NCBI RefSeq assembly: GCF_030269925.1
Contig: NC_085119.1
Coordinates: 17,085,001 to 17,149,000 of the forward strand
Length of the DNA stretch: 64,000 nucleotides
Direction of reading: 5' to 3'
Source of the DNA: Bombyx mori
Lineage: Eukaryota; Arthropoda; Insecta; Lepidoptera; Bombycidae
Shown one piece after another: positions 1-11,350 of the stretch. The notes under the pieces are model-generated. The model had not been told where the DNA came from and did not search any database. It saw nothing but the letters and a program-made list of their open reading frames with translations. Every line of letters starts with the position of its first letter. The first letter of the stretch is position 1. The translations under genes were made by a program, and so were the position numbers.

Positions 1-47
1 CAAGATGATCAAGAAACCGGTGTCGAATAATAAAACTATATTAGATA

Positions 48-274
48 ACTAGTTGACCCGGCAGACTTCATAGTGCCTCAATCGTAAAATAAACTTAAAA
101 CACATAAAAGGAAAAACAAAATTGTTATTTTTTATTTAATTCCGAGCATTTATGTACCTTTTAAACCTTCTCTGGATAAATAATTCAAGACCAAAATTAG
201 CCAAATCGGTCCAGCCGTTCTCGTGTTTTAGCGAGACTAACGAACAGCAATTCATTTTTATATATATACAGATA
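48..274 (-). repeat. Helitron-like non-autonomous repeat, family A
   Basis: Read on the - strand it starts near TCTATATATATAAA and ends at CTAG followed by T, on the + strand as CTAGTTGACCCGGCAGACTT. The same body recurs near 15773, 39564, 49778 and 61845. TC...CTAG-type ends suggest a non-autonomous Helitron-like element. No protein is encoded. The class is inferred from the ends only. Confidence 0.5.
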
Positions 275-1013
275 TATACATAAAATTTTATCTATGTAAC
301 TACATAGTTACATTACATACTTACATCTTTAAAATTTTTAATATCTATATATTATATAATGCACTAGTGACTTAGTTATTAAAATGAATAAAAAATCTAA
401 CTTAAATTAGATTGTTAATAAAGGCAATCTTATCTAATCGAAAATATGTAATTAATTCTATACGCGACAGCAAAAAGTAAATGTAATTCAAATGTTCTTT
501 AAAGTTGAAACTGCCCGAGCTATAATCAAATAGGTCAACATTCACAGCCAATCATCGGGTCATCGCCCAGAGCTTCTACCTAACACAATGGTTTCCCCAA
601 TTTACATATAGAGATGAGCTCAGTGGCGCCCTCTGCAGTGATGCGATGATTGCAGATCATGGGGTTCAATGCTATTGTAAGTGAATATTGCTTTACGGTT
701 GAATGCAGCAATTTACGTACGTAATTTTGAGGTGGTCATGGCTCAATCTCTCCATTCTGATAGTTGGATCTAGCTCACATGAACGACTGAGCTACGTCGA
801 TGACGACCCGGAACTCGAAATAAATTTTAAGCATTATCAGCTATTTAGAACCAAGGATAGAACCAAGGATATACAGAATGAAATTGAAATATATCTTTAA
901 CTGATCAAAATGGATACCGAAGCCACGATTGTAACGTAATCGTATTGCCAATCCTACTAAAACGCATAGCCGTTTAGTAAATACAGAAATGAGGCCTAGG
1001 CCATTGAGGCACA
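275..1013. other. AT-rich stretch, nothing recognised
   Basis: Mostly AT-rich unique sequence. A short open frame at 703-900 has no recognisable domain. No RNA gene or transposon end was seen. Confidence 0.4.
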
Positions 1014-1238
1014 TATTACTGGTGGTAGGACGTCTTATGAGTCCGCACGGGTAGGTACCACATCCGCCTATTTCTGCCGTGAAGGAGTAATGCGTTTCGG
1101 CTTAAAGGGTGGGGCAGCCGTTGTACTGTTAAAACTGAGACTTTAGAGGTGGGTGGCGGCATATCTATGGGTTTCGGTTACCACTTAGCACCAGGTGGGC
1201 GGTGAGCTCGTCCACACATTCTAAGCAATAAAAAAAAC
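1014..1238 (+). repeat. Bm1 SINE, 5'-truncated
   Basis: Matches the body of the silkworm Bm1 SINE from ACTGGTGGTAGGA to the AAGCAATAAA tail. The tRNA-like head is missing and the copy is diverged, with small internal deletions. Confidence 0.8.
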
Positions 1239-2178
1239 CGTTATAATGACTATAGACCCTCTGATCTCACCTTTTAAAACCACCAAGGGATCGTCGCTTC
1301 GTAATTCCTAATATAGCTTTCAGGTTTTCAGTCTTTCATAAACACGATAATCTTAAAGATTTATCGACAGGGCGACATCGACTCAACACCAGATGGGCCG
1401 TGGGCTCATCCACCCATTGAAGCTATAAAAAAACGTAGCCGATGATGGTGGTCAACCAAATTACCTTAACAGTACAGTTAGGCAACATAGAAAGAGGATT
1501 GTCGAAGGTGCCCGGGAATGTAGATCTCGATCCATTACCGGCACACCGCAAATAAGGATAACCAATAATGATATTGTTTACACAAGTGTACAGATAAGGC
1601 TTATTGGTCCCGCGGAGTGCGTTATGGCATTACGCTTTATCGAACATTATTCACACCGCACGTGACGTATCTCTATCCAATGATCATGAATTTGCATTTC
1701 GGCGTGCTGCGTTGAAATATTGTGTAGTCGAAATGACCTGGTTAACAGTACAATATCACGTTTGTGGCTCCTTGCAGAGCTGTTACAGATCGTCAAACAT
1801 CACTTATGTTTGTACCGCTGTAATATTTTATTTTATATTTAACCTTTTGAAGTGAAACTTTTTTAGAATGGTTGTGATTTCAAACTCGATGAAACGAAAC
1901 GAAAAAATAAGTGTGCCGCGATTGGCTTACCAAGCGGCTCCGAGCGGCACCGACAAATCACGAAGCGCTCCACACGGTCTCGCGTCCCCGACTAGTTCAG
2001 TGTGTTTTTGACGTCCGTACACGTTGTCGTGGCTCTCGGAGCGCCCTGAGATACTTTTGTTTCTATTTAGTTTGTTATTGACAGATGTCGCTGCACGTAA
2101 ATTCAACAATTCCTGAATCGCGATGACGAGATGTTACACAGTAGTTGATAGACGTTCTCGTATTTTTCTTGCTAAATT
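1239..2178. other. No gene seen; short SINE-like tail
   Basis: Positions 1370-1433 resemble a second, degraded Bm1 3' end (ACACCAGATGGGCCGTGGGCTC, then poly-A). 1910-2110 is somewhat richer in G+C. Open frames at 1604-1855 and 1927-2109 have no recognised domain and I do not call them genes. Confidence 0.4.
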
Positions 2179-2273
2179 ATACTTACCTGGCGTAGGGATA
2201 CCATGGTCATGCAGGCGGTTCCCCTAGGGTGAGACTGCTCCATTGCACTGCGGAGTGGTAGACCCTTGCGATT
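2179..2273 (+). ncRNA. U1 snRNA-like sequence, 3'-truncated (probable pseudogene)
   Basis: It begins with ATACTTACCTG, the 5' end of U1 snRNA that pairs with 5' splice sites. A stem-loop I-like segment follows, then a stem-loop II whose loop contains ATTGCAC, the U1A-binding heptamer, flanked by CTCC and GGAG. A GACCCTTGCGATT segment can close the four-way junction with GGCGTAGGG. After that the match stops in a T-rich run: I see no Sm site and no 3' terminal stem-loop, so only about 95 of the roughly 164 nt of a normal U1 remain. The loop I sequence is also altered (GTCATGCAGG). No clear insect PSE promoter was found upstream. A truncated U1 retro-pseudogene is the best reading. Confidence 0.7.
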
Positions 2274-2280
2274 ATTTTTG

Positions 2281-3554
2281 TTTTTTATAAGTTTCACTTC
2301 TACCGTGTGTGAGTTGCACACACACTCATTTTTTTGTGGCATTCTTTCGTCGTGTCATTCAATCGAAGTTTGATGTTGCTTAACTGGTGATTGTGTCATT
2401 ATAGGCCGAAACCAGATAGTCAGCTTTTAACCAGGAGCATTTTTAAAGGTTAATTATTTGAAGAGCTATAGTTATTTATAATAAACAGTAACTTGAATCT
2501 AGAATCGAAAAGCATCCTTCTTCTCAACATTTTTGCTCAAAATCCAAGCTAAGGATGAAAGAATTTCCTTACAGTTTGATATTTTGAGAAGAGCACAGCA
2601 TCTCACGATTCCGAACGTAGTGTTATACATAATAATAAGGGCTCTACAGTTTCAAATTCGAAGCAATGTTCAAGAATGCTGAAAATAGTGATACTAAAGA
2701 TTCCGTGGCTTAGAACTTGAGAGAGCAGTTCGAGTACGAGATGTTGGTTCTAATTCGCAATAAAAATAATATTGTTACGGAAACTGAAATAATAAGTCCC
2801 TGAAATCAAAATTCACCATATTATAATCTAGTGAATCAACCAAAATTTTGAGTAAATTTTTAAATATCCCCCTTAAATATTACGATATCGTCACTGAAGG
2901 TTCGCAGTCAGCTTAAAGTCCTCTGCTAAAGCTTCTTTTCAAACACATCAGACCTATACCGACATGCTACTCAACAATAATCACCGTAAATTACCTCCAA
3001 GACACAACGTTGCCCTAACCAAATAAAATGTATTATCATTGTGCTGGCCACCCTCAAAAGACATCAGTTTAACGTCAAATGACAATACGGCAAGATTCCG
3101 AGCCAATGGCTATAGCCAATTGCATGAAATTGCGCTTGGGGTGGCCAGCCGACACTGTCCGAACAAATTTATAGAGCGGCCGACGAATGGACAAAAGATG
3201 CATTTACATAACAAATTGAAGGGCTACGAGCTACGCTTCTGCGAATTGCTACGGTGCTACGACGTAGCTCATGGCCAGGTTTACGCAATTTATTTATCCG
3301 TATTCTGTTTTGTTTACAGTTGTTTCCAGAATAACGTGCGCAGCTTAATATGGTTTTTGAGCACAGCACGAGAAACCTTCACGTATTTCCCAGTGGTATA
3401 GTTAAAGCTGTTAAAATGAGCATAATCCCCATTTTGATGGGTTCAAAAAGAAAAAAGTTTGCGGAATACTCTTATCAAGGCCAGCATCCTTACTCTATTT
3501 TTTTTTATTGCTTAGATGGGTAGACTAGCGCACAGCACACGTGGTATCAAGTGG
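2281..3554. other. Unique sequence, no gene supported
   Basis: No transposon ends, splice-supported exons or RNA genes were recognised. The open frame at 3039-3401 matches nothing I know and overlaps another on the opposite strand. Confidence 0.4.
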
Positions 3555-3803
3555 TTTTTTTTTTTATTGTTTTGATTGGTAGACGAGCTCACAGCCCGCC
3601 TGGTGTAAAGTGGTTACTGGAGCCCATAGATATCTACAACGTAAATGCGCCACCCACCTTGAGATATAAGTTCTAAGATCTCAGTATAGTTACAACGGCT
3701 GCCCCACCCTTCAAACCAAAACGCATTACTGCTTCACGGCAGAAATAGGCAGGGTGGTGGTACCTACCCGCGCGGACTCACAAGAGGTCCTCCCACCAGT
3801 AAT
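3555..3803 (-). repeat. Bm1 SINE body, reverse orientation
   Basis: Poly-T, then the reverse complement of the Bm1 body down to CACCAGTAAT. The tRNA-like head is absent. Confidence 0.85.
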
Positions 3804-5826
3804 CACCAGTAACGTCTTCTCGGGAACCCACTGGAGTCTATGAGTTTATTCAAGGTAACTCGAACCTAACACGTGTTGAAGAACGACTTCCGTGATAAGG
3901 AACAATACCGTGTATTGAAAATCTAGCTCGCAATTTCATCATATTTATAAATTAATATCAAAGCTGGACCATTACTTTGGAGTAAATTTCCTCTTGGAGC
4001 GTTAGTAATGGATCGGTTGGCACACACTGATACGCTGTACTAAGAACTGCCTAAATAAGTAGCAGTGAAGATAGATTTTAATAGATTAAAAGCCGAACCT
4101 TAGATAAACTAGTCAGCGTCGCCTCTGGACTTCAGCAATGCCAAAGTCACAACGTCACTCATCTTCTTGAACGTCAATTTAAAGAAAAACACGTAAGCGC
4201 GTCATGAAAACCTATAGGAATACTAATCAAATCGTAAAATGAAAATTAGAATTCTTGAAATGGAAACGGTCATAAAAGCCTGAGTGGTTATTTAAAAGCG
4301 TTCCCGGGTTTATTTGGAGATAACCATTAATTCATTATTCAACATGTAAATTGTGGCAAACTTCTTAAATCGAAATGTACGCGAAATCGGAGCTTTGACG
4401 AAAAGTTTCATTCTTTTTCAACTTTTTCTTAAGGAGAGTATTGTCTGTAATTATTTAAATCATCACAAGAGATGTCCCATAGCTCTATCGGAAACAAATT
4501 ACGTATGAATCATATTATGTACATAAGTATGTATATGTACATAACACTTAACCATGCTTAAGCGCGTAGCCAAAAAATATTGAATGATTTGAACTTATTA
4601 AAAAGCCCCAGCCATGACAACTCGTTAATATTTTAGCCGTAACATGTTTATTGATTAAGATCAACAAAACTTATGTACCTCTTTATATTCTTCCACAGAT
4701 ATTGTAATGCAAATGCTACTCTTGAACATGACTACAGTTTTACGTCACTGAATTTTGATTTTTGTCATTGGCTTCTATTTAGGGTGTGTAATTTTGTGGG
4801 ATTTATTATCCTACCGTTGATAAGTACTTAAGTTAGGAACTGATAAGCTGGCAATCTGTAAGAGAATGCAAAATTGTGACGAACATCCTGAGTGAAAAAT
4901 GAGTAATGAAATTTTATTTTGACAAGAATACTCCTTTGACATTCAAATTGCAATTCGGAATATTCTAGAAAGAGAGTATTGTCACGTCACAAATTGTTAG
5001 AATCCTGTTAAGTCGATTCACTCTAGCGGTAACCGAATCGACCACTTAAAGAAATGTACATTGTCCCAAAAAAATGAACTGCAGAGAGAACACAATAAAA
5101 ATTCTTCGAAAGCGCCTTCTCCTTAACACCCTCAATATAAACTTCGGGATTAAGATTTTTCTCGCTTCGAATTAACATGAAAATGTACTTTTTCCGTTTA
5201 TCTTAGAGATTAATTTTAAATAATAAAATTGGATACTTCGAGTGTAATTAGTATTAATATTCATAGATATTACTTTGTTCGAACGTTTTATTTTTATTCT
5301 GAATTAAGCTTCTAATTATGGAGAACTGAAGTGACAACCACTTTTAAAATAGATTTGTGAAGTGTTTTTTTTTATACATTAGAAGAAAGATAATATAAAT
5401 TAGAGAAGTTGTGCAATTATCTTTGACACCACTTAGCAACAGGTACTCAACTACCAATTTATTAAAACAACAATGATAAACTCACATATTTTTGGCATTT
5501 AGTTAATAATAATAAATGTTCATCTACTTCGCGGCAGATCTAACGAGGACGATCAGATCTAACCACCAATTCAGTACAAAGTCAATAATTCAAAAAGTGA
5601 CGGTTAAGTCCCGGCTTTACTATATATATTCTTTACATTCGGATGCCCATACTTATTCCATGATACACAATGTGCAATATACGCCCCGAACAAAGAACAG
5701 TGCCCTTTTTTTATATCAAGTCAGTTAAAACAAAATCAATTCTAATGAACAAACTTGTTCAAAATCTGCACAGCGTGAAACGAAACGTATTTGCTTTTTT
5801 TTATATTATCTGTGCATTTTTTACTC
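3804..5826. other. AT-rich unique sequence
   Basis: Nothing recognisable in about 2 kb. A short open frame at 5516-5728 shows no domain. Confidence 0.4.
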
Positions 5827-6263
5827 AACACGAATGGCGCGGATTTTTTGGCGGGAACGCGAGGAGAGAAGTTGTGTGATTTGTTTTATTTTGTCTATTT
5901 AGTGTTTCTTCGGGTTTAAATGTGTAATAATGGTGGTTTATTAACTGTTTAATATCTGTGAAAGTGCACAAATGTGGGAAAATGAAACAAAGCCGCTGGA
6001 CGTAACTTCTCAAGATCCTCCAAAAAGTCCACTGAAAAAATCTTAGTAAATGACCACCATTTTACTGGGATTATATTTCATCCCATTTCATTTCATTTAA
6101 TTTCATCTCAGTTGATTAATGTCTTAAATTAGTCGTCTTCATTTCATTTCACTCCATAATATCATTTTTCATAAAAATATGAATATAAATTAAAATAAGA
6201 CATGACTTAAAGGTCTCAGTTACCAGGTCATAAAATCCCTTAAAAAAAAAACACGAATGGCGC
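5827..6263 (+). mobile_element. Short retroposon with 14-bp target duplication
   Basis: A 409-bp unit (5841-6249) ending in a run of A is flanked by direct repeats AACACGAATGGCGC at 5827-5840 and 6250-6263; the first bases could also belong to the poly-A. The unit starts GGATTTTTTGGCGGGAACGC and ends CAGGTCATAAAATCCCTT plus poly-A. Poly-A plus a target duplication means it was copied from RNA by a LINE machinery. The 3' part resembles a common silkworm LINE tail from memory, possibly BMC1. If so, this is a LINE with its coding region deleted, a SINE-like derivative. No coding potential seen. Confidence 0.65.
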
Positions 6264-6708
6264 CTGTTTTTTTTATAAATTTTCAAATAGTTTATCTAAT
6301 ATTATTGTCGGACTAAAAATAGTATAAAATCACTTCCACAAACCCACATGCTATTTGTCCCGAGCGTGGACAAAACTAAACTCATAATAATATGAAATAA
6401 ACAAACAAACAAGTGATTATCATCTTTTTGTTTTCACGTATCATGCCATTAGTCGGCATTTATGTATTATAAGGCTTTATGCATCAAAAAAGCATCCCCA
6501 GACTTTGCATGCACCCCAAACCGCCCTAAGTAAGTAGCATTTCCATTTGATGAATCAAACATTCATTTATTTGTTGTTCAGACCCCTCCCCAACAAAATA
6601 GAGATGTTTGGAGATCGGTTTGCCATAGTGTAATGTGGTGCACAAATAAAATTTTATAGGCATTAAACAGAGATACCTTTTAGTTATATCTAGTTTTTAT
6701 TTTTGTGA
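6264..6708. other. AT-rich spacer
   Basis: No feature recognised. Confidence 0.4.
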
Positions 6709-6960
6709 TTTTTTTTTTTTTTATTGCTTACTTGGGTGGGCGAGCTCACACCCCACCTGGTTTAAGTGGTTACTGGAGCCCATAGACATCTACAACGTAA
6801 ATGCGCCACCCACCTTGAGATATAAGTTCTAAGGTCTCAAGCTTAGTTACAACGGCTGCCCCACCCTTCAAATCGAAACGCATTACTGATCCACGGCCTA
6901 AATAGGCAGGGCGGTGGTACCTACCCGCGCGGACTCACAAGAAGTCCCACCACCAGTAAT
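6709..6960 (-). repeat. Bm1 SINE body, reverse orientation
   Basis: Poly-T followed by the reverse complement of the Bm1 body, ending at CACCAGTAAT. Headless copy. Confidence 0.85.
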
Positions 6961-7929
6961 GATATTATGTCCTTCGGTCAGCAGAGCAGTATTCTGTGGA
7001 ATGTTTGTGGTGACTGCTTCGTCTACTTTTTACCATCACACCACCTGACACCGGAAGTGATCCAAAAGGCATCCAAATAACCTAAAACCGCTGCGCTTAT
7101 CCACAGTGCGTTTCTACTGACCTTTTATTCTTGGCACCGTCTACTCTGAAATAACCTCGAATGATACGAGGATTGAAGAGAATCCTCAGTAGTAGGCCGC
7201 GACTTAGATGTATCCCTGGTATAACTCTCGTCCATGAGCGACGATCACTACTTACCATCAGGTCGGCCGTACGCTCGTCTGCTGAGAAAAACAATAAAAA
7301 TAATCCTATATTAAAAAAGGACGAGCGCTGTGTTTCTTGCAGACCCTTTTCAGCGGTGAAAGTGCATGTCGAATGAGTGGTAAAATCATGATCATTTTAA
7401 ATTGCATGTAAAGACATACTTGAATTCAAATCCCTTTTTTTTTAAATTCCCCATTGGTTTGTTTCAAGTTTTAAAATATTACTTAGACATTCAGAGTAAA
7501 TAAAGATTTTCTGTCTACCCTCGAGTGGCCGAAATTCATCTTCGATCTCTTTTCTATTTGAAATAATTTCTAATTAAGTGAATGATGTTTGAGGTACTAT
7601 TCCAAAAAAAGCGTAAGTTTTAACTTAGTTAACTCCGTTCAATCTCCAACGTATTTTCACTGTCACTCAAGATAATATCTTGAATTATGGACGCAGTACA
7701 TGAAAATACTTTTATTTTAAAATGCATTTCAAGTGCTTTATGCATCTGAAACGAGGGAAGATCTTAACAGTTTCACATTTTTATTGTGCATTCGTTAATG
7801 TATGCGTATTTACGTTTTTATGACTATTTTTTATTACTTTTTATTTTATATTATTTTTCATTATTATTATTATTTTTTTAATTGTATTTTTTGACTTGTT
7901 TTTTCCTTAATTGTAAATATTTTTATTTA
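6961..7929. other. AT-rich flank with a short SINE-like tail
   Basis: 7205-7300 resembles the 3' part of another SINE or LINE family (ACTTACCATCAGGTCGGCCGTACGCTCG..., then CAATAAAA), also seen at 19745-19860, 25930-26040 and 54545-54640. The rest is AT-rich. It ends in TTTATTTA, one side of the LTR element's target duplication. Confidence 0.4.
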
Positions 7930-8198
7930 TATAATGTATTTATTTATTGATATCAAAATACAGTTTAACTTTGTAAAACTATAGCAATTGAGTTGCTCTT
8001 ATAAAGAGAAACAACATTTAAAGCTATTGCTTCACCATTATTTTTATATCTTTTTATATTTTAATATTGCAAAAATGCTCTTTATATGTCTAATGTTCTA
8101 ATGTTTTTTAATAATCGAAATTCTATTTATGACATCTATAGAATAATGATATAAATAACATATTAACCTCTTTAAGGATTAATCGTATAGAGGTTACA
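7930..8198 (-). repeat. 3' LTR of the Ty3/gypsy element
   Basis: 269 bp. On the - strand it begins TGTAACCTCTATACG and ends ATACATTATA. By eye it is identical to 12517-12785. The outer flank is TTTATTTA. Confidence 0.93.
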
Positions 8199-8210
8199 TC
8201 TCCCCCCCTT
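8199..8210 (-). other. Polypurine tract
   Basis: On the - strand AAGGGGGGGAGA sits directly against the TGTAACC start of the 3' LTR. This is the expected place for the plus-strand DNA primer in reverse transcription. Confidence 0.85.
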
Positions 8211-8236
8211 AAAATTGTAAAGTCTTATTTAATATA

Positions 8237-11200
8237 CTACTCCATTACTGGAATAAGTTTGGTAATATGAAAGAGATTTGACTCAGACTTTCTATGACCT
8301 GTGTTTACTTTATAAATTGTGTTGGATATTTTGTCTACAATTTGATAAGGTCCTATTTTCAATTCATCTAGTTTTTTTCGGTTTAATCGGTTTCCGTTTT
8401 CAACAAATACCAAATCACCAACTTTTAGTTCATAATGTTTTCTGTTTTTATCAAACCTTTCTTTATTATAATTATGAGATTTTATACTATTTTCTAAAGC
8501 AATTTTTCTGTCTCGCAATATATGACTATCTGTTATATTCTGTTTCAGTTCATCTGGTAGAATATCAACATTTTTTCCCTGCAGTAAATATTTTGGAGAG
8601 AACCCTGTTACGCTATGTTCAGTTTCGTTATATCTTTCCGTGCATTCGTGAGCAATAGTTGTCCAAGCAATTTTGTCCCTTCTTTCATTAACCTTGCAAC
8701 GAATTTTGTTAACTAACGTTTGGTTTAACCTTTCGTTTAATCCATTTGAAAATGGCGCATTTACTGCAGTGAAAACTATAGGAATACCTTCTTTTTCTAA
8801 AAAAAATTTGAAGTCTTTGGAGTTAATGCCTGGATATTGGTCTGATAGAATCAAGTCAATTTTATAATCAGATGTTACTTTTTGGACAAGTTTTATAAAA
8901 TCATGCGCACTCTGTGTTTTGGATGTTAGAATATAGGCGTAACGAGTAAAGTGGTCTACAAGCAGATGTAAATATGTTTTGGTTGAACGAGAACCCCCAA
9001 ATCCCCCTATAGTGTCTATAGACACTATTTCGAATGGAGAGGTCGCCGGACCTAAGTGAGACATTAGTCCAAACTTGTGTTGTCCTCTAGATTTATTTTT
9101 TATACAGACAGCACAATTTTCGCACACTTTTTTAATATTATCCAATAAATTTTTTGCTTGATAAAAGGGTTTAATCTTATTTTCCATTTGTCGTCTTCCT
9201 ATGTGACAATAGTAGTGATGTACATGTTTTATAATTTTTTTACTAAACTCCTCAGTTAGTACAATCTTTTCGTTTTTTCCTATCTTTCTATAATAGATAT
9301 TATGTTTGAAAATATGTTTATTTATATTTTGTTTTATATCTTCATTTTTATCTTGATCATTCCGTATGTCTTCTAATTTAATAAAATTCACTACTTTTAA
9401 ACTACTATCTTGATTTTCATACGATTCTAACACAGGGTTTCTGCTTAAAGTATCTGCCTCTATATTATATTTGCCCGGAGAATATATTATTTTAAAATTG
9501 AATTGCGACAAATAATACGTTAAATCTCCCAGTTCTTCGTCCGTTCTGGCTTTAATATTCATTTTTTCTAAAGGTTTGTGATCTGAAAAAACTGTGAATG
9601 TTTTTCCTATAAGCCAATGTTGCCAGTATTTTACCGCCTCTTTTATTGCTAAACACTCAAGATAAATGGCTTTTTTCTTTTTTTGCGAGTCATTTAATTT
9701 TTTTGAAAAATATGCACAAGGTTTTTCATCACCGTTGGGTTGAATTTGTTTTAAAATCGCACCAATACCTTGTATGCTAGCGTCCGTATAAATATGTATT
9801 GGCAAGTCTGGATCAAAGATGGCTAGAATGGGTTTAGAGCAAAGTAGTTTCTTTATAGTGTCAAAGGATTCTTGACATTTATCGGACCAAACGAATTTCT
9901 CGCCTTTTCTTAATAAATTATGTAAAGGATCCAGTATAATAGAAATGTTTGCCACATATTTTCCATAGAAATTAATTTTTCCTAAAAATTGTCGGACGTT
10001 TTTTTGTGTTTTTGGGATTGGAAATTCTTTTATGGCAATCAAATTATCTTTTAATGGAGTGACAGTATTGTTTTTTATTATGTGCCCTAGATATTTTACA
10101 GAGTCCTGTGCAAAGCTACATTTCGTGAATTTTAATTTAAAGCCTTCTTTTAAAATTGCTTCCAATAACTGAGATATGTGGTCAATGTGTTTTTCGAATG
10201 TTTCTGAAAAAATTAAAATATCATCGATGTAATTTACAGTAAAATCAGACAGTTTATGCTTTCTTATAATGCTACTTAAAATTCGTTGAAAAATAGCGGG
10301 AGAAGTTTTTAAACCAAAAGGCAAACATGTCCATTGATAATGTGCCTCTTGGGTCACAAATGCAGTTTTGTGTCTATCTTCAATTTTAAGAGGTATGGAC
10401 CAGAACGCTGAATTTATGTCAAATGTTGAATAAAATTTGCATTTCCTTGTTTTTACCATTAAATCTTCGATAAGTGGGAATGGTTGCGATTGGGGAACTA
10501 TAATTTTATTTAATTCACGAAAATCTATACAAAGCCTTGATCTCCTTCCTTCTTCTTTTTTAAATGCTAGTGTTATCGGAGCGGCAAACGGGCTATATGA
10601 TTCCTCAATTAAATTATGTTTTAGTAAGTTCGATACTTGGTGTTCAATTTCTTTCATATCTTCGATAGAGCACCTGTACGGTCTTTTGCTACAGTATTTA
10701 TCTACCAACAAATCAATATGGGCTTCATAACCTTTTACAGTACCTATATCATATTTGTCTTTCGCGAAGACTGAATTATATTTGCATATCAATTTATCAA
10801 TAACAGATCTTTTTTTATCATCTAAATTATTTACTGAAATTTCAAAATTATTGATTAGCATATTTTCATTAAAATTTATTTTATACTCATTATTCATTTT
10901 TTCTTGTTTATTTCCTATGTCACTACCTGAACTGCCAGGAATTTCTTTAGTGCTTATAGGTTGTTTTTCTTTATTTTTTATGTAGTCTTTATTATTATTG
11001 CTGAGGACATTTTGTGTGATATTTAAATTCTCATTTTGAGTTAGATGAAAATTTTGTATACAGTCTAACCCAACTAGGAAATCATAGTCGAAGTTGTCGT
11101 CGTCTATAACAAAAATATTGACATGTTTCTCAATGTCGAAAATTTTTATTTTTAAATTAACTATTCCTATAGATTTTTTTACGCCATTAATTGTTTTTAA

Positions 11201-11350
11201 ACCTGCAGTGTTATCATAAGTAGGTATTTTTTTTAAAGATAACAACCTTGAATTTATTATGGACACATTAGATCCTGAATCATAGATTCCGGATATTTCC
11301 AAAGTGTCATTTATTCGTAATTTAATTTTTATTAATGGCGGCGTTATTAG
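8237..11350 (-). CDS. Pol polyprotein (protease, RT, RNase H, integrase) of the Ty3/gypsy element
   Basis: About 1037 residues if read from the -1 frameshift at 11350-11356. The frame is open back to a stop at 11360-11362, and there is no suitable ATG at the start, so translation as a Gag-Pol fusion is expected. Domains in order: aspartic protease with DSG near residue 24; reverse transcriptase with the YIDD catalytic motif near 374; RNase H beginning YTDAS; integrase with an HHCC zinc site near 710-750 and a D,D,E core (SIDTIGG near 776, LSDQYPG near 835, NERLNQ near 870); then a C-terminal DNA-binding region. No internal stops or frameshifts. It copies the element's RNA and inserts the DNA. 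The family match is clear; activity is inferred from intactness. Confidence 0.93.
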   Translation of the reverse strand, partial: LITPPLIKIKLRINDTLEISGIYDSGSNVSIINSRLLSLKKIPTYDNTAGLKTINGVKKSIGIVNLKIKIFDIEKHVNIFVIDDDNFDYDFLVGLDCIQNFHLTQNENLNITQNVLSNNNKDYIKNKEKQPISTKEIPGSSGSDIGNKQEKMNNEYKINFNENMLINNFEISVNNLDDKKRSVIDKLICKYNSVFAKDKYDIGTVKGYEAHIDLLVDKYCSKRPYRCSIEDMKEIEHQVSNLLKHNLIEESYSPFAAPITLAFKKEEGRRSRLCIDFRELNKIIVPQSQPFPLIEDLMVKTRKCKFYSTFDINSAFWSIPLKIEDRHKTAFVTQEAHYQWTCLPFGLKTSPAIFQRILSSIIRKHKLSDFTVNYIDDILIFSETFEKHIDHISQLLEAILKEGFKLKFTKCSFAQDSVKYLGHIIKNNTVTPLKDNLIAIKEFPIPKTQKNVRQFLGKINFYGKYVANISIILDPLHNLLRKGEKFVWSDKCQESFDTIKKLLCSKPILAIFDPDLPIHIYTDASIQGIGAILKQIQPNGDEKPCAYFSKKLNDSQKKKKAIYLECLAIKEAVKYWQHWLIGKTFTVFSDHKPLEKMNIKARTDEELGDLTYYLSQFNFKIIYSPGKYNIEADTLSRNPVLESYENQDSSLKVVNFIKLEDIRNDQDKNEDIKQNINKHIFKHNIYYRKIGKNEKIVLTEEFSKKIIKHVHHYYCHIGRRQMENKIKPFYQAKNLLDNIKKVCENCAVCIKNKSRGQHKFGLMSHLGPATSPFEIVSIDTIGGFGGSRSTKTYLHLLVDHFTRYAYILTSKTQSAHDFIKLVQKVTSDYKIDLILSDQYPGINSKDFKFFLEKEGIPIVFTAVNAPFSNGLNERLNQTLVNKIRCKVNERRDKIAWTTIAHECTERYNETEHSVTGFSPKYLLQGKNVDILPDELKQNITDSHILRDRKIALENSIKSHNYNKERFDKNRKHYELKVGDLVFVENGNRLNRKKLDELKIGPYQIVDKISNTIYKVNTGHRKSESNLFHITKLIPVME

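Noticed and set aside
3039..3401. 120-codon open frame
   Set aside because: No domain, signal or splice context recognised, overlapped by an antisense frame; length alone is not enough.
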